In this document: piece after piece, positions 7,216 to 15,817 of the stretch
Numbering within the stretch: the first letter of the stretch is position 1
How the letters are laid out: the number at the start of each line of letters is the position of its first letter
Origin: Rhizobium sp.
GTDB taxonomy: Bacteria; Pseudomonadota; Gammaproteobacteria; Burkholderiales; Thiobacillaceae
Direction: 5' to 3'
DNA length: 40,486 nt
Assembly: GCA_019459285.1 (NCBI GenBank)
Contig: JAIBEL010000014.1
Span: forward strand, 1 to 40,486
Made by a program: the position numbers and the translations under genes
Notes under the pieces: generated by a model
The model's input: only the letters and a program-made list of their open reading frames with translations
The model's database searches: none
What the model was told of the DNA's origin: nothing

Positions 7216-8253
7216 GTGAAAAAATCCTTTGCGTCCCGCATCATCCACTGGCAGCTGCACCATGGCCGCCATACGCTGCCATGGCAGGGCACACGCGATC
7301 CCTACCGTATCTGGCTGTCTGAAATCATGCTGCAGCAGACCCAGGTTGCCACGGTCATCCCCTATTTCGAGCGCTTTATCGCCCGTTTCCCCGATCTGCC
7401 GGCCATGGCCGCCGCCCCGGAAGACGACGTGCTCGCGTTGTGGAGCGGGCTTGGCTACTACAGCCGCGCGCGCAATCTGCACGCCGCGGCACGCGCCGTC
7501 GTGACCCGGCATGACGGGACATTTCCGGCCCGGCCCGACGCCATCGCGCAACTGCCGGGGGTGGGACGCTCGACCGCTGCCGCCATTGCAGCGCTGGCAT
7601 TCAGCCAGCGCTGTGCCATTCTCGATGGTAACGTCAAGCGCGTCCTGGCTCGCCATGGCGGCATCGCAGGCTGGCCCGGCGACAAGAAAGTCGAGTCGGC
7701 ACTGTGGACGCTGGCCGAGTCGCTGCTGCCGAACAGAACCATCGAGGCCTACACCCAGGGCATGATGGATCTCGGCGCACTCGTTTGCACTCGCAGCCAG
7801 CCGGACTGTACAGCCTGTCCGGTCAATGCCGACTGCATCGCTCATACGCAAGGCCGCGCCCACGAATTGCCAACACCACGCCCCAAAAAAGCGCTGCCGG
7901 AAAAGCAGGTGCAAATGCTGCTGCTGCTCGACCGCGGCGAACTCATGCTTGAAAAGCGCCCCTCGCAGGGTATTTGGGGCGGCTTGTGGAGTCTGCCCGA
8001 GCTACCCCCCGACGTCGACGCCGCCGGCCATTGCCGCGAGCGCTTCGGCTTCACCGCGCTGGCCAGGCAGGCGCTCCCGCAGTTCACGCACAGCTTCACT
8101 CACTTCAAGCTGCACATCCAGCCGGTTCGGCTCCAACTGGCGCCGCGCCACGACACGCCGCCCGGCCAGATCTGGCTCCCTCTGGCTGATGCTCTGGATG
8201 CCGCGCTGCCCGCCCCCGTACGCACGCTGGTCAGGCAACTCGACCGCCAATGA
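7216..8253 (+). CDS. mutY: Adenine DNA glycosylase MutY
   Basis: This 345-residue enzyme removes adenine mispaired with 8-oxoguanine in base-excision repair. It shows LPWQ near the N-terminus, the catalytic-core LSEIMLQQTQV segment, the helix-hairpin-helix LPGVGRSTAAAI, and LDGNVKRVLAR with the catalytic aspartate. The 4Fe-4S ligands are C191, C198, C201 and C207 (C-x6-C-x2-C-x5-C). The C-terminal third is the NUDIX-like 8-oxoG recognition domain, from about QMLLLLDRGELMLEKR. GTG 7216 is chosen because MutY proteins begin about 20 residues before LPWQ; an ATG at 7153 would add an unlikely Cys/Pro-rich extension. No strong Shine-Dalgarno sequence is seen. Confidence 0.93.
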   Translation: MKKSFASRIIHWQLHHGRHTLPWQGTRDPYRIWLSEIMLQQTQVATVIPYFERFIARFPDLPAMAAAPEDDVLALWSGLGYYSRARNLHAAARAVVTRHDGTFPARPDAIAQLPGVGRSTAAAIAALAFSQRCAILDGNVKRVLARHGGIAGWPGDKKVESALWTLAESLLPNRTIEAYTQGMMDLGALVCTRSQPDCTACPVNADCIAHTQGRAHELPTPRPKKALPEKQVQMLLLLDRGELMLEKRPSQGIWGGLWSLPELPPDVDAAGHCRERFGFTALARQALPQFTHSFTHFKLHIQPVRLQLAPRHDTPPGQIWLPLADALDAALPAPVRTLVRQLDRQ

Positions 8254-8328
8254 ATCCTCTGATTGCTGCCCGTGCGGCATTTGCCATGCTATAAAGCGGC
8301 AACCCGAATAACAAATTTCTGACGCCCA

Positions 8329-8754
8329 GTGGCTCAAGCGTATTTCTTTTTCTGGCGGCTGGTGTTGCTGACATGTCTGCTCAGCCCGCTTACCGCATCG
8401 GCCGGAATCATCGTCAATCCCGACGTTGAAGGCCATAGCATCAGCATCGCCTCCCTGCGCAACATCTACACCCTGCGCCAGACACTGTGGCCCAACCACC
8501 AACCCATCGTGGTTTTCGTCCTGCCGGACGACCATCCGGCGCATGTGACCTTTGCCAAGGAAAAACTCGGCCTTTATCCCTATCGTCTGCGCCAGACCTG
8601 GGACCGGATGAGCTTCAGCGGAATGGCCAGTGCGCCGATTCAGGTAAAAGACGAGAACGAAATGCGGGCACGCGTGCGGGCCACACCGGGCGCAATCGGT
8701 TATACAAGCAAGGACATGGTTTATGACGGCATCAAGACGCTTAGGCTGGAATAG
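8329..8754 (+). CDS. Small exported phosphate-binding-protein-like protein
   Basis: This 141-residue protein has a signal peptide (hydrophobic stretch about residues 5-22, cleavage probably after TASA at 21-24). The remaining roughly 117 residues resemble one lobe of the PstS/phosphate-type periplasmic binding fold, with SIASLRNIYTLRQTLWPN, LPDDHPAHVTFAKE and the ending PGAIGYTSKDMV. It begins at GTG 8329 without a clear ribosome-binding site. Its last 32 bases overlap the outer-membrane barrel gene, and the GGDEF-EAL gene follows, suggesting an operon in which this protein delivers or reports a ligand. It is much shorter than a full binding protein, so it may work as a domain in a complex. 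Confidence 0.75.
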   Translation: MAQAYFFFWRLVLLTCLLSPLTASAGIIVNPDVEGHSISIASLRNIYTLRQTLWPNHQPIVVFVLPDDHPAHVTFAKEKLGLYPYRLRQTWDRMSFSGMASAPIQVKDENEMRARVRATPGAIGYTSKDMVYDGIKTLRLE

Positions 8755-9919
8755 CCTGCTGTTGGGCAGCCTGCTGGCCGTGTCGCCCGTCCAGGCTGAC
8801 GAACTGGTCGGTCCCCGCTACCAGATCCAGGGGTTCGCCGCCCAGGGCCTGATCGGCAGTACCAACAACCGTTTCTTCGGCGACAGCCGGAATGGCGTCA
8901 GCACCGAATTCACCGAAGCCGGCCTCCATGGCACCTGGCAGGCGCTCGACGCGGTGCGGCTGTCCGGCCAGGTCCTGTATCGGCGTGCGGGCGAAAGCGA
9001 TCACGATGGCCTGCGCGTGGATTATGCCCAGGCGGACTGGCAGTTTTACCAGACCGAAGTCAGCCAGCTCGGACTCAAGTTCGGCAAGGTCAAGCTCCCC
9101 TACGGCCTGTATAACGAAACGCGCGACGTACCGTTCACGCGTTCCGGCATCCTGTTGCCGCAATCGGTCTATGTCGACAACAGCCGCGACTTGCTGCTCG
9201 CCGCGCCCGGGGCCTTCCTGCACGGCGCGAGCGTGCAGGAATACGGCGCGTTCGACTTCCTGCTGGGCTGGGTGCGCCCCAATTTCGACAGCCCTTCCGT
9301 CGATTACAGCTTTCTCGGCAACACCCGGCCGGGCAAGCTGGAAGGCAAGGGCGCACTCGGCGCCCGCCTGCGCTGGGACCTGCCAACCGATACCACGTTG
9401 ATGCTGACCTATGCCAATGCCCGGGCCGAGTACGCGCCCGGCAGCAGCGACACGCTGGCGGCAGGCAAGGTGCAGTTCCGCAATATCCTCTTCACGGTCC
9501 AGCAACGCCTCGATACCGTCACATTGACGGCCGAGTATGGCGAACCCCGCTTCGATACCGCCGGCTTCGGCCCGTTCCTGCCCAACAGTCACCGTGTCAT
9601 CCAGTCGGGCTATCTCCAGGGCGAATGGCGTTTCCTGCCGGCCTGGGAACTGATGCTACGCCATGACATCTTCTACCGGGACAAGCACGACAAGGACGGC
9701 CATCTGTTTGCCGCCACCACCGGTCTGCCGGCCCACAGCATGTTTGCCCGCGACACGACGCTGGGGCTGCGCTGGGACACCACGCCCAACCTGATGTTGC
9801 GTGCGGAATTCCACCATGTCGATGGCACCGGCTGGCTGCCGGGCCCGGACAACCCCATTTTTCTCGGCCGCGAACAACGCTGGAACATGTGGCTCCTGCA
9901 GGCTGCCTACCGGTTCTAG
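8723..9919 (+). CDS. Outer-membrane beta-barrel, porin-like
   Basis: This 398-residue precursor has a signal peptide ending near VQA-DEL (about residue 25). The mature part has alternating aromatic/hydrophobic strands such as VRLSGQVLYRRAG, LGLKFGKVKLPYGLYNETRDVPFTR and TLMLTYANARAEY. It ends in a terminal aromatic signature, LLQAAYRF, whose C-terminal phenylalanine is typical of BAM-assembled barrels. It starts inside the previous gene (32-bp overlap), with an AGGA-type ribosome site just upstream, and ends 5 bp before the GGDEF-EAL gene. A transport or signalling role in the outer membrane is inferred. The substrate is unknown. Confidence 0.8.
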   Translation: MTASRRLGWNSLLLGSLLAVSPVQADELVGPRYQIQGFAAQGLIGSTNNRFFGDSRNGVSTEFTEAGLHGTWQALDAVRLSGQVLYRRAGESDHDGLRVDYAQADWQFYQTEVSQLGLKFGKVKLPYGLYNETRDVPFTRSGILLPQSVYVDNSRDLLLAAPGAFLHGASVQEYGAFDFLLGWVRPNFDSPSVDYSFLGNTRPGKLEGKGALGARLRWDLPTDTTLMLTYANARAEYAPGSSDTLAAGKVQFRNILFTVQQRLDTVTLTAEYGEPRFDTAGFGPFLPNSHRVIQSGYLQGEWRFLPAWELMLRHDIFYRDKHDKDGHLFAATTGLPAHSMFARDTTLGLRWDTTPNLMLRAEFHHVDGTGWLPGPDNPIFLGREQRWNMWLLQAAYRF

Positions 9920-9924
9920 GCCAC

Positions 9925-12669
9925 ATGCGATCGCCCGCCTTTCTCAGCCTGAAATGGAAGCTGCTGTTACCGCTCACGCTGGCCATGGCGATCGGCACGA
10001 TGGCGCTCACCTGGATCAACGACGCCAACCTGCGCCGCGAAGTCCAGCAGACGCGCCTCGACAGTGCAACCCGCAACGAGGCGCTGCTGCGCTTCCTGAT
10101 CCAACAGAACGAACGTCAGCTGGTGGATGCCGGATCCGCACTGGCCGATTTCCTGGTGGCCAGCCATGGCGGCCCGCCCGATCTGGATGCCGGCTTCGCC
10201 CTGCAGCCTTACTGGGATCAACTCAGCCTCAATCAGGGGTTCGAAAGCCTGCGCCTGTACGACGCCGGTCAACGGCTGCTGACCGGTTTCGGCAGCACGC
10301 CGGCGCCCGACGCGCTGATCGCCTCCAGGCTCAGGGAAGTGCTCTCGAACGAACATCCGGCCAGCGGCCTGTACTGTGCCGAAAGCTGCCTGTTTTACGG
10401 CATGGCGCCGGTGCTGCGCCAGGGCCGTACCGCCGGCGTGGTGGTGATATCGATGGATCTCTCCAGCCTGCTGAGCACGTTTGGCCAGAGCAGCGGGCAT
10501 GATCTGGCGGTCGCTGTCGATCGCCAGCAGAAAACCACGCTGATCGCCGCCACCACCCCGGACATCCGGACGATGGTGGACAAGGCGGATTTCGTTCCCT
10601 ATCCACAACAGCCGCAGCTCGAATCGGCGCTGACCCACAGCAAAGGCACGGCCTATGTGTGGCAAAAGCTGAAGCCGCTTGCGAGTGCCCCCGACACCCC
10701 GTATTTCATCGCGCGCAAGGACGTAACCGATGCCGAGCGCGCCATCAGGCAATCCTTCCTGACCAATCTGGTCACAGGGCTGACCGTTTTCATCCTCGCC
10801 GAAGGCGTGCTGCTGGTTTCGCTCGCCTGGCTGATGCGGCGGATGAACCGGGTCAGCACCGGCCTGCCATTGCTGGGCGACGGCCGCTGGCGCGACGCCC
10901 GCCAGCATCTGCAGTTCCGCGACATCACACCGGGCGACGAACTCTCCACCCTGGAGAAAGCTGCGCTCACGCTCGCCAGCCAGCTCGAATCGCTCGACGC
11001 CGCCGCACTCAACCAGCAGAACGATCTCGCCAAGCTGGTCGATACCCTGTCGCACGAACGCGATTTCATCTCCGGCCTGCTGGACACGGCGCAGGCGCTG
11101 ATCCTGACCCAGGATCGCCTGGGCGTGATCCGCATGGCCAACCATTATGTGGAAACCCTGACCGGCCTCACCGAGCAGCAGCTGATCGGACAGGATTACT
11201 TCAAGCAGATGATCGCGCCGCAGGAAAGCCGCGACTGGCGTTCGCGACTCCTCGTCCATTTCCTCAACGACCCCGCGCCGCTGCGATTCGAAGCGCTGCT
11301 CGCCACCCCCGACGGCCTGCGCAATATCACCTGGGTGCATTCGCTGATCGGCCAGAAAGGCGACAGCGAACCCCTGATCCTGTCGGTGGGACTGGACCTG
11401 ACCGAACTCAAGAGCGCGCAGGCGCGTGCCAGCTATCTGTCCGACTACGACACGCTGACCGGACTCTACAATCGCCAGGGCTTCCAGCGGCGGCTGGCGC
11501 ATGCACTGACCGAACTGAAGAACGGCGCCCTCCTGCTGATCGACCTGGATGATTTCAAGGCGATCAACGACCTGGCCGGCCACAGCGCCGGCGATGCCGT
11601 GATCCAGAACATGGCCGAACGCCTGCGCGAACTCCAGCCGGCACCCAAGCTGGCCGCACGGCTGGGCGGCGACGAATTTGCCCTCTACTTCGAACCCCTG
11701 CCGGACGCCCAGTTGCTGCAGACTGCGCGTTTTCTGTGCAAGGGCGACCGCGACCAGCACATCGCCACCGCCTGCGTCGGCATCGCCGTAGTCCAGCCCG
11801 ACTGCACCACGGAAAGCCTGCTGGGCCATGCCGATCTGGCGTTATCCCAGGCGCGTGCCAAAGGCCGTTCCAACTGGCATCTCTACAACCCGGGAGACGG
11901 CACCCGCGAAAGCCTGCTGGACCGCACGTCGCAGCTTGCATTGATCACCGACGCGCTGCACGACAACCGGCTGGCGTTGTACCTCCAGCCCATCATGTCG
12001 ATCCAGGCCGGACGGGCCGTGCACTATGAGGCGCTGCTGCGGGTCCGGATGCCGGACGGGCAGATTCTGCCGCCTGCTCCGCTGATCGCTGCGGCAGAAG
12101 CCTCGGGGCTGATCCGGGAGATCGACCAGTGGGTGCTGCAGCATGCCATCTCCCTGATCGCAAGTCAGCCCGGTCTGCACCTCGCGGTCAACCTGTCCGC
12201 CCGCAGCCTCGACAACCCCGAATTGCCCGCCCAACTGCAGGCCATGCTGGAACAACAAGGCGTCCAGCCGCATCAGCTGATCCTGGAAATCACCGAAACG
12301 GCGACTCTCAACCAGATGACGCATGCCGAGATCCTGCTCACCGGCATTCGCGCGCTCGGCTGCAAGCTGGCGCTGGACGATTTCGGCGTTGGTTTTTCCA
12401 CCTTCCAGTACCTGAAACATCTGCCGGTGGATTTTGTCAAAATCGACGGCTCGTTCATTCGCACGCTGGATCACAGCGAGGACGACCGCCTGTTCGTAAA
12501 AGCCCTGGTCGAAGCCATACACGGCTACGGCAAACTGGCGATTGCGGAATACGTCGAAACCGAGGCCATTCTTCGGTGGGTGACGGAACTGGGCGTGGAC
12601 TATGCCCAGGGCTATCACTTCGGCCGGCCGCAACCGGCCGAATCGGTGCTTCCGCTCAAGCCTAGCTGA
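9925..12669 (+). CDS. Membrane sensor GGDEF-EAL protein with PAS domain
   Basis: This 914-residue protein can make and/or break cyclic di-GMP. A first membrane helix (about residues 9-30) and a second (about 277-305) bracket a periplasmic sensor of some 245 residues, probably Cache/CHASE-like. A PAS domain follows (about 387-492), then GGDEF with an intact GGDEF signature at 581-585, and EAL with E702-A-L in EALLR, DDFGVGFS, KIDGSFI and EYVETE. Both catalytic cores look complete. The product-inhibition RxxD site is not present before GGDEF. ATG 9925, 5 bp after the barrel gene stop, is preferred over an upstream in-frame ATG inside that gene. The layout suggests a periplasmic input carried by the two preceding exported proteins. 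Confidence 0.9.
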   Translation: MRSPAFLSLKWKLLLPLTLAMAIGTMALTWINDANLRREVQQTRLDSATRNEALLRFLIQQNERQLVDAGSALADFLVASHGGPPDLDAGFALQPYWDQLSLNQGFESLRLYDAGQRLLTGFGSTPAPDALIASRLREVLSNEHPASGLYCAESCLFYGMAPVLRQGRTAGVVVISMDLSSLLSTFGQSSGHDLAVAVDRQQKTTLIAATTPDIRTMVDKADFVPYPQQPQLESALTHSKGTAYVWQKLKPLASAPDTPYFIARKDVTDAERAIRQSFLTNLVTGLTVFILAEGVLLVSLAWLMRRMNRVSTGLPLLGDGRWRDARQHLQFRDITPGDELSTLEKAALTLASQLESLDAAALNQQNDLAKLVDTLSHERDFISGLLDTAQALILTQDRLGVIRMANHYVETLTGLTEQQLIGQDYFKQMIAPQESRDWRSRLLVHFLNDPAPLRFEALLATPDGLRNITWVHSLIGQKGDSEPLILSVGLDLTELKSAQARASYLSDYDTLTGLYNRQGFQRRLAHALTELKNGALLLIDLDDFKAINDLAGHSAGDAVIQNMAERLRELQPAPKLAARLGGDEFALYFEPLPDAQLLQTARFLCKGDRDQHIATACVGIAVVQPDCTTESLLGHADLALSQARAKGRSNWHLYNPGDGTRESLLDRTSQLALITDALHDNRLALYLQPIMSIQAGRAVHYEALLRVRMPDGQILPPAPLIAAAEASGLIREIDQWVLQHAISLIASQPGLHLAVNLSARSLDNPELPAQLQAMLEQQGVQPHQLILEITETATLNQMTHAEILLTGIRALGCKLALDDFGVGFSTFQYLKHLPVDFVKIDGSFIRTLDHSEDDRLFVKALVEAIHGYGKLAIAEYVETEAILRWVTELGVDYAQGYHFGRPQPAESVLPLKPS

Positions 12670-12723
12670 TTGCAGACAGGGTGCTATACCTAGTAATCCC
12701 ATGTGACCCCACAGGAGGTTGTC

Positions 12724-13047
12724 ATGAATACTCGGCTCGATTCGTCCAGCACCGCCGTATTCGATCTCGATGGTTTTTTGATCGACCCCGCCATGTGGAA
12801 CGAAAAACTGGCCGACCGTATCGCTCAAACCGACGGGATCGGCCCCCTCAGCAAGGCGCAGTTTGGTCTGCTGCAGGCCTTGCGGAACGAGTTTTCCAAG
12901 TTCAACAACGTCACCGCGCTCAGCCATGTCTGCCACCTCGTCGGGCAAGAGGCCGACTGCATGCAACACCTGTTCCCTAACCCGCGCGAGGCCTGGCGCC
13001 TGGCTGGGCTTCCCAACCCGGGCGAGGAAGCCAAAACCTATCTTTGA
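12724..13047 (+). CDS. DsrC/TusE-like protein lacking the C-terminal cysteines
   Basis: This 107-residue protein has the DsrC/TusE fold signature: FDLDGFLIDPAMWNEKLA, IAQTDGIGPLS, then LFPNPREAWRLAGLPNP near the end. In DsrC two C-terminal cysteines carry sulfur, and TusE keeps the final one. Here the corresponding positions are occupied by other residues and the tail is GEEAKTYL, so it cannot perform the usual persulfide or trisulfide chemistry. Such cysteine-free homologues have been called RspA and proposed to be regulatory. AGGAGG at 12713-12718 fixes ATG 12724 as start. A GC-rich perfect palindrome at 13049-13066 follows the stop. Confidence 0.85.
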   Translation: MNTRLDSSSTAVFDLDGFLIDPAMWNEKLADRIAQTDGIGPLSKAQFGLLQALRNEFSKFNNVTALSHVCHLVGQEADCMQHLFPNPREAWRLAGLPNPGEEAKTYL

Positions 13048-13048
13048 A

Positions 13049-13066
13049 GCCGCCCGGCCGGGCGGC
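13049..13066. other. Perfect 18-bp GC palindrome after the DsrC-like gene
   Basis: GCCGCCCGGCCGGGCGGC is fully self-complementary and lies 2 bases after the DsrC-like stop codon. It would form a very stable hairpin but has no T tract on either side. It may act in mRNA end protection or as a weak terminator. Confidence 0.45.
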
Positions 13067-13157
13067 CTGTCCGGTAACATCCGCTGCGCGCCGGGTGCTT
13101 CTCCGCGCCCGGAATCCGGTAAGATTGGCGTTTTCCATTCGTTAGAGAATTTTCACC

Positions 13158-14078
13158 ATGTCCATGGCCGACCGCGATGGCGTCATCTGGTACGACGGCA
13201 AGCTCGTCCCCTGGCGCGACGCCACCACCCACGTCCTGACCCACACCCTGCACTACGGCATGGGCGTCTTCGAGGGCGTGCGCGCCTACAAGGCCGAGCA
13301 GGGCACCGCGATCTTCCGCCTGCAGGAGCATACCGATCGTCTGTTCCGCTCCGCCCACATCCTCGGCATGAAACTGCCGTTCGACAAGGCGACGATTTCC
13401 GAGGCACAGCGCACCGTCGTGCGCGAGAACAAGCTCGAATCCGGCTATCTGCGCCCGATGGCGTTTTTCGGCGCGGAAGCCATGGGCATCTCGGCCAAGA
13501 ACCTGTCGGTACACGTCATCGTCGCCGCCTGGCCGTGGGGGGCGTATCTGGGCCAGGAGGCGCTGGAACGCGGCATCCGCGTGAAGACCAGTTCGTTCTC
13601 GCGCCACCACGTCAACATCACCATGTGCAAGGCCAAGGCCAACGGCAACTACATGAACTCCATCCTCGCGCACAAGGAAGCCGAAACCGACGGCTACGAC
13701 GAGGCGCTGCTGCTCGACGTCGACGGCTTCGTCGCCGAAGGCTCGGGCGAGAATTTCTTCATGGTCCGCAACGGCAAGCTCTACACGCCCGATCTGACGG
13801 CCGCCCTGGAAGGCATCACACGCGACACCATCGTGCAACTGGCCGGCGAGATCGGCCTGCAGGTGATCGAAAAGCGCATCACGCGCGACGAGGTCTACTG
13901 CGCCGACGAGGCCTTCTTCACCGGCACTGCCGCCGAAGTCACGCCCATCCGCGAACTCGACAACCGCACCATCGGCGAAGGAACGCGCGGCCCCATCACC
14001 GCACGTCTGCAGGCGATGTATTTCGACTGCGTGCATGGCCGTGCCGACGCCCATGCCGACTGGCTCAGCCCGGTCTGA
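13158..14078 (+). CDS. ilvE: Branched-chain amino acid aminotransferase
   Basis: This 306-residue fold-type IV PLP aminotransferase performs the last step of valine, leucine and isoleucine synthesis and the first of their breakdown. Visible signatures are THTLHYGMGVFEGVRAY near the N-terminus, the PLP lysine in AKANGNYMNS (K160 by alignment with E. coli IlvE), and SGENFF and FTGTAAEVTPI further on. Length matches the family. A possible -10 TAAGAT lies about 35 bp upstream of ATG 13158. ATG 13164 is an alternative start. The zinc-finger gene follows 11 bp later. Confidence 0.95.
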   Translation: MSMADRDGVIWYDGKLVPWRDATTHVLTHTLHYGMGVFEGVRAYKAEQGTAIFRLQEHTDRLFRSAHILGMKLPFDKATISEAQRTVVRENKLESGYLRPMAFFGAEAMGISAKNLSVHVIVAAWPWGAYLGQEALERGIRVKTSSFSRHHVNITMCKAKANGNYMNSILAHKEAETDGYDEALLLDVDGFVAEGSGENFFMVRNGKLYTPDLTAALEGITRDTIVQLAGEIGLQVIEKRITRDEVYCADEAFFTGTAAEVTPIRELDNRTIGEGTRGPITARLQAMYFDCVHGRADAHADWLSPV

Positions 14079-14089
14079 GCAGACACGAT

Positions 14090-14293
14090 ATGAGCGAGCG
14101 GCACGACAATACCCAGCGCGTCATCGAAATCACCGAAAGCGACCTGCCACTGCATTGCCCGATGCCGCAGCAGAGCGACTGGAGTGCCCACCCGCGCGTC
14201 TACCTGCCCATCGAAGCGCGTGGCGATGCGCTGTGTCCCTATTGCGGCACGCTCTATCGCCTGAAAGGCAAGCCCAGCGGCAGTCATCACTAG
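14090..14293 (+). CDS. Small zinc-finger (CHCC-type) protein
   Basis: The 67-residue product contains HCPMPQQSDWSAHPRVYLPI followed by CPYCGTLYRL. The H/C...H...CxxC spacing is that of the zf-CHCC family, related to the NDUFS6 subunit of complex I, and the gene is often found beside ilvE in betaproteobacteria. It probably binds one zinc ion. Its cellular role is not established. Confidence 0.85.
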   Translation: MSERHDNTQRVIEITESDLPLHCPMPQQSDWSAHPRVYLPIEARGDALCPYCGTLYRLKGKPSGSHH

Positions 14294-14338
14294 CTCTGTC
14301 GTCCCCGGCCCGGGGCGGCAGGTCCTGATTCGAGAACC

Positions 14339-14773
14339 ATGTCCGAATCCACGTTTCCCACTCCCGAAGCCGCCGAGGCCGCGTTCTACGCGGCTTTCGA
14401 GACCCGCTCGCTTGACGCCATGATGGCAGTCTGGGCCAGCGACGACAGCATCGCCTGCATCCATCCCATGGCCGCGCCGCTGAATGGGCGTACCGCCGTG
14501 GCGGCCGGCTGGCGCAGCATGTTCGAGGCCGCAGGTCAGTTCAGTGTACGGGTGGAAGTCGCCCACCAAATACGCGAAACTTCGCAGGTCGTCCGCATCG
14601 TGCGCGAATACCTCGTCATCGGCCAGGAGGCCGAACCGCGCCCGCCCATACTCGCGACCAATGTCTACCGCAAGGAAGCCGACGGCGGTTGGCGCATGGT
14701 GCTCCACCACGCCTCGCCGCTTCAGGTGGGCGGCACACCGCCCTCACGCACGCCGCCTGTGGTCCTGCATTAA
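14339..14773 (+). CDS. SnoaL/NTF2-like (DUF4440-type) protein
   Basis: This 144-residue cytosolic protein has the NTF2-like pattern: an N-terminal helix EAAEAAFYAAFETRSLDAMMAVWASDD, then a beta sheet ending in a VYRKEADGGWRMVLHHAS strand pair. WASDDSIACIHP is the usual pocket edge. Members range from enzymes to binding proteins, and nothing here identifies a substrate. It sits 45 bp after the zinc-finger gene and 35 bp before the hydrolase, probably in the same transcript. Confidence 0.8.
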   Translation: MSESTFPTPEAAEAAFYAAFETRSLDAMMAVWASDDSIACIHPMAAPLNGRTAVAAGWRSMFEAAGQFSVRVEVAHQIRETSQVVRIVREYLVIGQEAEPRPPILATNVYRKEADGGWRMVLHHASPLQVGGTPPSRTPPVVLH

Positions 14774-14808
14774 GAAGGGTCGGCAGCGATTTGGCCAAAC
14801 CCCGCGCC

Positions 14809-15786
14809 ATGTCATTTCCGGAAAACATGGCTTATCGCGCCCCTGTCTGGCTGCCCGGCGGCCATCTGCAAACCATCTACAGCAGCCTGTTCATCCACGT
14901 TCCGCCGATGGCCTACCGGCGCGAGAGACTGGAACTGCCGGACGGCGATTTTCTCGATTTCGACTGGGTGGATGGCCAGACCGGTGCGCCGGTGGTCGTG
15001 CTGTTCCATGGCCTGGAAGGCAGCGCGGACAGCCACTATGCGCGCGACCTCATGGCCCATGCCCGGATGCGCGGCTGGCATGGCGTGGTGGCGCATTTCC
15101 GCGGCTGCTCGGGCGAGGACAACCGGTTGCCGCGCGCCTATTTTGCTGGCGACAGCGGAGACATCGAACGCATGCTGCGTCACGTCAAATCCTTGCACGC
15201 CCATGCCCCGGTTTACGCCGTCGGTGTTTCGCTCGGCGGCAACGCGCTGCTGAAATGGCTGGGCGAACAGGGCGAAGCGGCACGTACGCTGGTCGAACGT
15301 GCCGCCGGCGTTTCCGCGCCGCTCGATCTCACAGCAGCCGGCCACACGCTTGATCGCGGCTTCAATCGCCGTATCTATACCGCTCGTTTTCTCGTCACCC
15401 TGAAGCAGAAGGCCCTGCGCAAGGCCGCGTGCTTTCCCGGTACCCTGGATGCGAAAGCGATTGCAGCGGCCACCACCTTCCGCGAATTCGACACGCTGGT
15501 CACGGCCCGCCTGCATGGCTTTCGCGATGCCGACGACTACTGGCTGAAGGTGTCCTCCAAACCCCTGCTGCACGACATCGCAGTTCCCACACTCGTCATC
15601 AACGCGCGAAACGACCCGTTCCTGCCTGCCTGGGCCTTGCCGTCGCCTGACGAAGTCTCGCCTGCCGTCACGCTCGAACAACCTGCCACCGGTGGCCACG
15701 TCGCCTTTCCTTCCGGTCCGTTCCCGGGCAACCTCGACTGGCTTCCGCGCCGATTGATGCAGCATTTCGACACACAGCCCGGGTAG
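14809..15786 (+). CDS. YheT-family alpha/beta hydrolase
   Basis: This is a protein of about 325 residues with WLPGGHLQTIYSSL at the N-terminus, the oxyanion segment LFHGLEGS and the nucleophile elbow GVSLGGNALLKWLG. NARNDPFLP carries the acid, and the histidine is in GGHVAFP. These are typical of the YheT/embryogenesis-associated hydrolase family. The start is uncertain: ATG 14809 and ATG 14827 are both plausible, and the second has a weak GGAAAA upstream. An upstream in-frame ATG would overlap the NTF2-like gene. The natural substrate is unknown. Confidence 0.88.
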   Translation: MSFPENMAYRAPVWLPGGHLQTIYSSLFIHVPPMAYRRERLELPDGDFLDFDWVDGQTGAPVVVLFHGLEGSADSHYARDLMAHARMRGWHGVVAHFRGCSGEDNRLPRAYFAGDSGDIERMLRHVKSLHAHAPVYAVGVSLGGNALLKWLGEQGEAARTLVERAAGVSAPLDLTAAGHTLDRGFNRRIYTARFLVTLKQKALRKAACFPGTLDAKAIAAATTFREFDTLVTARLHGFRDADDYWLKVSSKPLLHDIAVPTLVINARNDPFLPAWALPSPDEVSPAVTLEQPATGGHVAFPSGPFPGNLDWLPRRLMQHFDTQPG

Positions 15787-15817
15787 AATCGGTCCATCTG
15801 AAAACAGGGAGCGTGTT

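Noticed and set aside
9967..11829. Long antisense frame of about 620 codons opposite the GGDEF-EAL gene
   Set aside because: A byproduct of GC-rich codon bias. The real domain-bearing frame is on the + strand. The same applies to long frames opposite the DUF1631 genes (3027-4301 and 5456-7180), pmbA (30652-32586), the HAMP-PAS-GGDEF gene (18773-20830) and the alternative frame of YgiQ (35155-36990).
13049..13066. Rho-independent terminator after the DsrC-like gene
   Set aside because: The palindrome is strong but has no T tract, so I list it only as a hairpin.
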